From positions 319,597 to 335,156 of the forward strand of contig MU646605.1 of assembly GCA_026770585.1 (NCBI GenBank): DNA of 15,560 nt, read 5' to 3'. Source of the stretch: Baffinella frigidus (Eukaryota; Cryptophyceae; Cryptomonadales; Baffinellaceae). The notes below the pieces were generated by a model. The model did not search any database and was not told the DNA's origin. It saw only the letters and a list, made by a program, of their open reading frames with translations. Both the position numbers and the translations under genes were made by a program. Of the stretch, positions 12,477 to 15,560 are shown in pieces; position 1 is the first letter of the stretch, and every line of letters starts with the position of its first letter.

Positions 12477-12962
12477 GCAGAGGAGACGGCCGGCCCGTGG
12501 GCAAGCGAGTACAGCGAGAAGTACATCGGCTGCGTCGAGAACGTCATTCTCGGGCGCGCCGTCGAGTGTGTGGCGAGCGGGGGCGCCGACGGGGGGGCGC
12601 GTGACGCGGGGGGAGGGGGCGACGCGGGGGGCGGGCACGACACGCACGAGGGCGGGGTGGCAGGGCAGCCGCTCCTCTCCGTCTGGTCGCTCGCCGAGCC
12701 GGGGCGCCCGGTGTCGGCCTCGTTTGCTCCGTCGGCGGCGCCCCAGGGGGGCAGGGCGCGTGGGCGCGCTGGGATCATGTCGGGGGCGCGCGGGGGGGAG
12801 GTGGAGGTGGGGGGCGTGAACGTGTCGCGGCTGCTCCTCGATTCGGTTGCTGGCCGCCCGGGTGGCGGGCTTGGGCCCACCAGGCACGCACCCCTCCTTC
12901 TCTCTGTGGTCGCAGAGAGCGTTATATTTCAGAGGCGGAGTAGCTCTCCTGCCGTGCTCTAA
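12477..12962 (+). CDS. Candidate exon, unrecognised
   Basis: After GGGAGCGCAG the frame reads ETAGPWASEYSEKYIGCVEN then VILGRAVECVASGG, a Gly-rich stretch, LLSVWSLAEPGRPVSASFAP and VSRLLLDSVAGRP, to a TAA at 12960. Very GC-rich with G/C third positions. A donor near 12860 (CGG|GTGGCG) is possible. Other frames are also open because of composition. Confidence 0.4.
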   Translation, partial: AEETAGPWASEYSEKYIGCVENVILGRAVECVASGGADGGARDAGGGGDAGGGHDTHEGGVAGQPLLSVWSLAEPGRPVSASFAPSAAPQGGRARGRAGIMSGARGGEVEVGGVNVSRLLLDSVAGRPGGGLGPTRHAPLLLSVVAESVIFQRRSSSPAVL

Positions 12963-15560
12963 ACCCCAAACACTAAACCCTAAACCCTGATACCAAACCC
13001 TAAACCCTAAACCCTAAACCCTAAACCCTAAACCCTAAACCCTAAATTCTAAACCCTAAACTCTAAACCCTAAACCCCAACCCCCACACCCTAAACCCTG
13101 AACCCTAAACCCTAAACCCCTAAACCCTAAACCCTGTAACTCGGGGGACGAACAGTGCCTGCGGCTCCCGAGGCAAGAGTGGTCTCTCTTGACTCTTTCG
13201 GCTGGTTTCGCAGCGGGGAGGTGTTTGCACGGGGCGGCGCCAGTACCAGGAAACAGTGTAATGAATCAAGCGCGTTGGGAATGTGCGCGGCTGGTGGCAC
13301 GGGTGGCCGGGTGGGAAGAGAGCTCTCCCTGGTGGTTTGTCGAAGGCTCTCACAAGAGGGAGGGCTCTCACTAGTGGTTTGAGGTGGTGTGTCCGCGCTC
13401 GTGCACCGCGGACGTGCTGCGAGGAGTGGTTGCCGTTTCGGGTTTCGAGTTTCGGGGTTCAGGTCCAGGGTTGAGGGTTGAGGGTTGAGGGTTAAGTGGT
13501 GGATGAGGACGCGAGGTGAGAGGCAGCTGGAGAGGCCCGCCTCGGGACAAGCCGTGCCGACGTTTGGGGTGTTGCGCGTTTGGTATCAGGGGATACCGAG
13601 TTCCTCTAGAGTTCCGGCATCCTCTGGTACAAATCGGTTTCCCTACACCAGGCCAAACGACCACAACAGTCTGGACGTACAGAGCAGTGGTGGGCTGAGG
13701 GGTTAGGACACGGAGGAGGTGCACGCCCTGCAGCACTCGTCGCGCACCGCCGTCGTTGTCGCCAAGGTGGCTCAACGCACGGAGCCGACCCCCGCGCTGG
13801 AAATGAAATTCTCATCAAATCTAATTTTATTTTCGGGTGCGCGCAGGAGCCTGGACGCCCCCGCGCTAGAACTGAAATTCTCATCGAATCTAATTTTATT
13901 TTCGGGTGGGTGCAGGAGCCTGGACGCGTCAGGAGCAGCCGCGCGGAAGGCGACGGTGGCGCTGGCACCGGAGGCCTACTGCCCGCTGCGCGGCCGAGGC
14001 GTGCCGCGTCCTAACAGGTCCCCACTCTCCCTCCCTCCGAAACCTGAAACCCGAAACCCGAAACCCGAAACCCGAAACCCGAAACCCTAGACCCTGAACC
14101 CTGAACCCTAGACCCTAGACCCTAGACCCTAGACCTTAGACCCTAAACCCTAAACCCTAGACCCTAGACCCTAGACCCTAGACCCTAGACCCTAGACCCT
14201 AGACCCTAAACCATAAACCCTAGAACCTAAACCATAAACATAAACCACCACCCCACACACACTCGCCCTCTCGTCAGCCTCTGCCGTGCCCTCTCCAACC
14301 CCTCACGCCCCAGCCCACCACGGATGCACCGAATGGAGAGTGGTCTCGACCACCCCTCTTCCCCACCTCTGGCAAGCCACGCGCAGCGCAGTAGCCAACG
14401 CGGCCGTGTTTATTAACACCAGCAGGAACCTCAGTTATCCTCGTCATGGCGTGCCCGTGGGAGGATCTCCTGATGATGCCTCAGCCCCCCCTGGGGTGGT
14501 CGCGGGCTGCTAGAACCCTGACGACTCATCCCACCTTCCCTCCTGGCGTTTAGCAGTCGTGTTTGACCATTTATCCAACCTCGCTCCCCCCCCAGACTCC
14601 TAACCGGCACCCCCCCCACATCAGCGTGGTAGCCGTGCGGTCGGGGCTGTCAGGCAACGGACGCCCCGCGTCAGCGCGGCCCTCGACAGCCGCGTCGAGC
14701 CGAGCGCCCGCGAGCAACAGCAGCAAGCAGCAGCCTGCGTATGCTGAGAAGTGGTATGCGCGCCGCGACAAAGCCTTCCGCCAGGTACGAGGTGGGATCG
14801 GCGATATTGTCAAGCGTTCAGGAATTCGGGTTTAGCTTCAGGGTTTGAGGGTTCAGGAATTAGGGGTTGGCTTCGGGGTTTCGTGGTTCAGAAATTAGGG
14901 TTTAGTTTCAGGGTTTCGGGGTTCAGGAATTGTGGTTAAGCTTCAGGGTTTCGTGGTTCGGGAATAAGGGTTTGGCTTCAGGGTTTCGTGGTTCATAGAT
15001 TAGGGGTGGTCCTCAGAGATTCGTGCTTCGGGCATGCACCCTGAAACTGAACACAAACCGGTTAAGCAGGAGATGCAGAGCTTCGTGGCGCACCAGGCGG
15101 GCGCGCAGCACCGCCCCAACCTCCCGACCACCCGCTACCCCTCGCGCGTCGCCATCCCTCTTGAGGCAACACCCTGAACCATAAACCCGAAACCTTTAAC
15201 CATACGCCCTAAACCCTCAGCCCCAAACCCTAAACCCTACACCCTACACCCCCAAACCCTGACCCCAAACCCTGACCCCAAACCCCAAGCCCCTCAAACC
15301 CCAAACCCCAAACCCCAAACCCCAAACCAGGCGGCGCCCGGCGCCCCCCCCGCCCCCGCACGCTGGCCGCGCGAGCGCCCCTTATCCGCCCCCCCGCCCC
15401 CCTCCCCCCCCGCATCCCCCCCCCTCGCCCCGTCCGCCCCCCCGCCCGCCGCGCGCGCAGCCAAGTCGCTCACCCGCCACGCCTCACCGGGGAGGCCGGG
15501 CAAGGGCGCGTCCCCCCGCCCTGTCGGCGTTGGGGGCGGCGTCGGGGGCGGCGTTGGGGG
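12477..15560 (+). CDS. Unrecognised plus-strand split gene, partial at right edge
   Basis: Grouped because likely exons on + alternate with telomere-like arrays as in the NTE-like gene. The best-supported run is 14596-14784, 15070-15165 and 15331-15560, joined in phase 0. Candidates further left are 12477-12962 and 13707-14017; their phases do not connect to 14596 without an unidentified exon between. It may therefore be more than one gene. One segment (LLSVWSLAEPGRPVSASFAP) faintly resembles a WD-repeat blade, too weak to name. Confidence 0.4.
12963..13139 (-). repeat. CCCTAAA array
   Basis: C-rich on +, fairly clean CCCTAAA with occasional CCCCAAA and a TAAATTCTAAA variant, immediately right of the 12962 stop. 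Confidence 0.95.
13214..13381 (+). CDS. Weak candidate exon
   Basis: A good acceptor (CTGGTTTCGCAG) is followed by GEVFARGGASTRKQCNESSA and an open frame to TGA at 13380. No domain text and no clear donor. A short G-rich repeat (13436-13495) follows. Confidence 0.2.
13707..14017 (+). CDS. Candidate exon with in-frame tandem duplication
   Basis: From acceptor GGGGTTAG the frame reads DTEEVHALQHSSRTAVVVAK, two 23-residue repeats (ALEMKFSSNLILFSGARRSL; ALELKFSSNLILFSGGCRSL), then AARKATVALAPEAYCPLRGR, ending at donor AACAG|GTCCCC. The duplicated 69-bp units contain an AT-rich core unlike the GC-rich flanks and may instead be duplicated intron sequence. Function unknown. Confidence 0.4.
13797..13930. 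repeat. 69-bp tandem duplication
   Basis: Two units with GAAATTCTCATC at 13805 and 13874, about 90 percent alike by eye, each ending GCAGGAGCCTGGACGC. Confidence 0.9.
14039..14250 (-). repeat. CCCGAAA then CCCTAGA array
   Basis: CCCGAAA units (14048-14084), then CCCTAGA units (14085-14215) with a few CCCTAAA and CATAAAC variants, on +. Directly follows the 14017 donor. Confidence 0.95.
14278..14513 (+). CDS. Weak candidate exon
   Basis: Acceptor CTCTCGTCAG at 14277 opens a frame ending TRSAVANAAVFINTSRNLSY and a TAG at 14511. A second frame is open to 14411. Neither connects in phase to both neighbours, so boundaries are unresolved. Confidence 0.2.
14596..14784 (+). CDS. Probable exon, unrecognised protein
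   Basis: Excellent acceptor (eight-C tract then CAG at 14595), 63 codons, phase 0. Reads ISVVAVRSGLSGN, a Ser/Ala-rich low-complexity stretch, then QQPAYAEKWYARRDKAFRQ, and donor CAG|GTACGA. The charged end looks helical. Confidence 0.6.
14820..15029 (+). repeat. 35-bp higher-order repeat, six units
   Basis: Units start at 14820, 14855, 14890, 14925, 14960 and 14995; each is five telomere-like heptamers (pattern AGGAATTAGGG...TTCAGGGTTTCGTGGTTC). The last unit is most diverged. Lies wholly inside the intron 14785-15069. Confidence 0.9.
15070..15165 (+). CDS. Probable exon, unrecognised protein
   Basis: Acceptor GTTAAGCAG|GAG continues the previous exon in phase 0: EMQSFVAHQAGAQHRPNLPT then TRYPSRVAIPLE. 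The donor is either CGC|GTCGCC (15147) or the GC donor GAG|GCAACA (15165); both keep phase 0. No family recognised. Confidence 0.6.
15172..15328 (-). repeat. CCCTAAA/CCCCAAA array
   Basis: C-rich on +: CCCTAAACC, then CCCTGACCCCAAA, then pure CCCCAAA units up to the AG at 15329-15330. Confidence 0.95.
15331..15560 (+). CDS. Candidate exon, Pro/Ala-rich then Gly-rich, open to window edge
   Basis: Acceptor CCAAACCAG|GCG gives AAPGAPPAPARWPRERPLSA, a long proline-rich run, AKSLTRHASPGRPGKGAS and a GVGGGVGGGV end, with no stop through the edge. Phase 0 fits the previous exon. Extreme GC makes long open frames cheap, so this is tentative; if real the region is disordered. Confidence 0.35.

Noticed and set aside
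1-15560. Dinoflagellate spliced-leader relics, tRNA, rRNA
   Set aside because: No match seen by eye to the spliced-leader core, tRNA box motifs or rRNA signatures; only a computed scan would settle it.

Overview
This window looks like nuclear DNA of a unicellular eukaryote, probably an alga or related protist. It has short exons (about 50-200 bp), AG-ending introns and no bacterial operon structure. It is also full of telomere-like heptamers of the TTTAGGG/CCCTAAA type, found at telomeres of plants, green algae, dinoflagellates and some other protists. Two of the inferred introns need a GC donor or a GA donor in the main gene's second and third domains, and a further GA donor is needed in its linker. 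Such donors, with AG|G acceptors, are known from dinoflagellates, so that group is my first guess; a prasinophyte-like green alga is not excluded. No bacterial, phage, rRNA, tRNA or CRISPR feature was seen.

Positions 1-10917, minus strand: one large split gene that I reconstructed as 22 exons, running off the left edge. Joined in phase, the exons encode about 790 residues of a neuropathy target esterase / Swiss-cheese type lysophospholipase (PNPLA6/7 family). In order these are an N-terminal membrane segment, three cyclic-nucleotide-binding-like domains and the conserved linker that precedes the patatin domain. The patatin catalytic domain must lie beyond position 1. Reading phase is kept at every junction, and no single long open frame shows the gene.

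Most introns of this gene are built from degenerate telomere-like arrays, and each array is locally homogenised to its own variant heptamer (TTTAGGG, TTTGGGG, TTTATGG, TTTCGGG, GGGGTTA, CCGTAAA). Six exons have truncated or decayed extra copies inside the neighbouring introns, often with a splice acceptor or donor attached.

Positions 10918-11989 hold no gene I can defend. They contain a MITE-like inverted repeat (11044-11196), a dispersed repeat whose inverted partner lies at 889-976, and two adjacent hairpins (11793-11840). Positions 11990-12362 may be the 3' end of a second minus-strand gene.

Positions about 12477-15560, plus strand: a probable second split gene, partial at the right edge and of unrecognised function. 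Its best exons are 14596-14784, 15070-15165 and 15331-15560; 12477-12962 and 13707-14017 are likely. Its introns also contain telomere-like arrays, including a 35-bp higher-order repeat. The genes have no evident joint function; what they share is intron structure.
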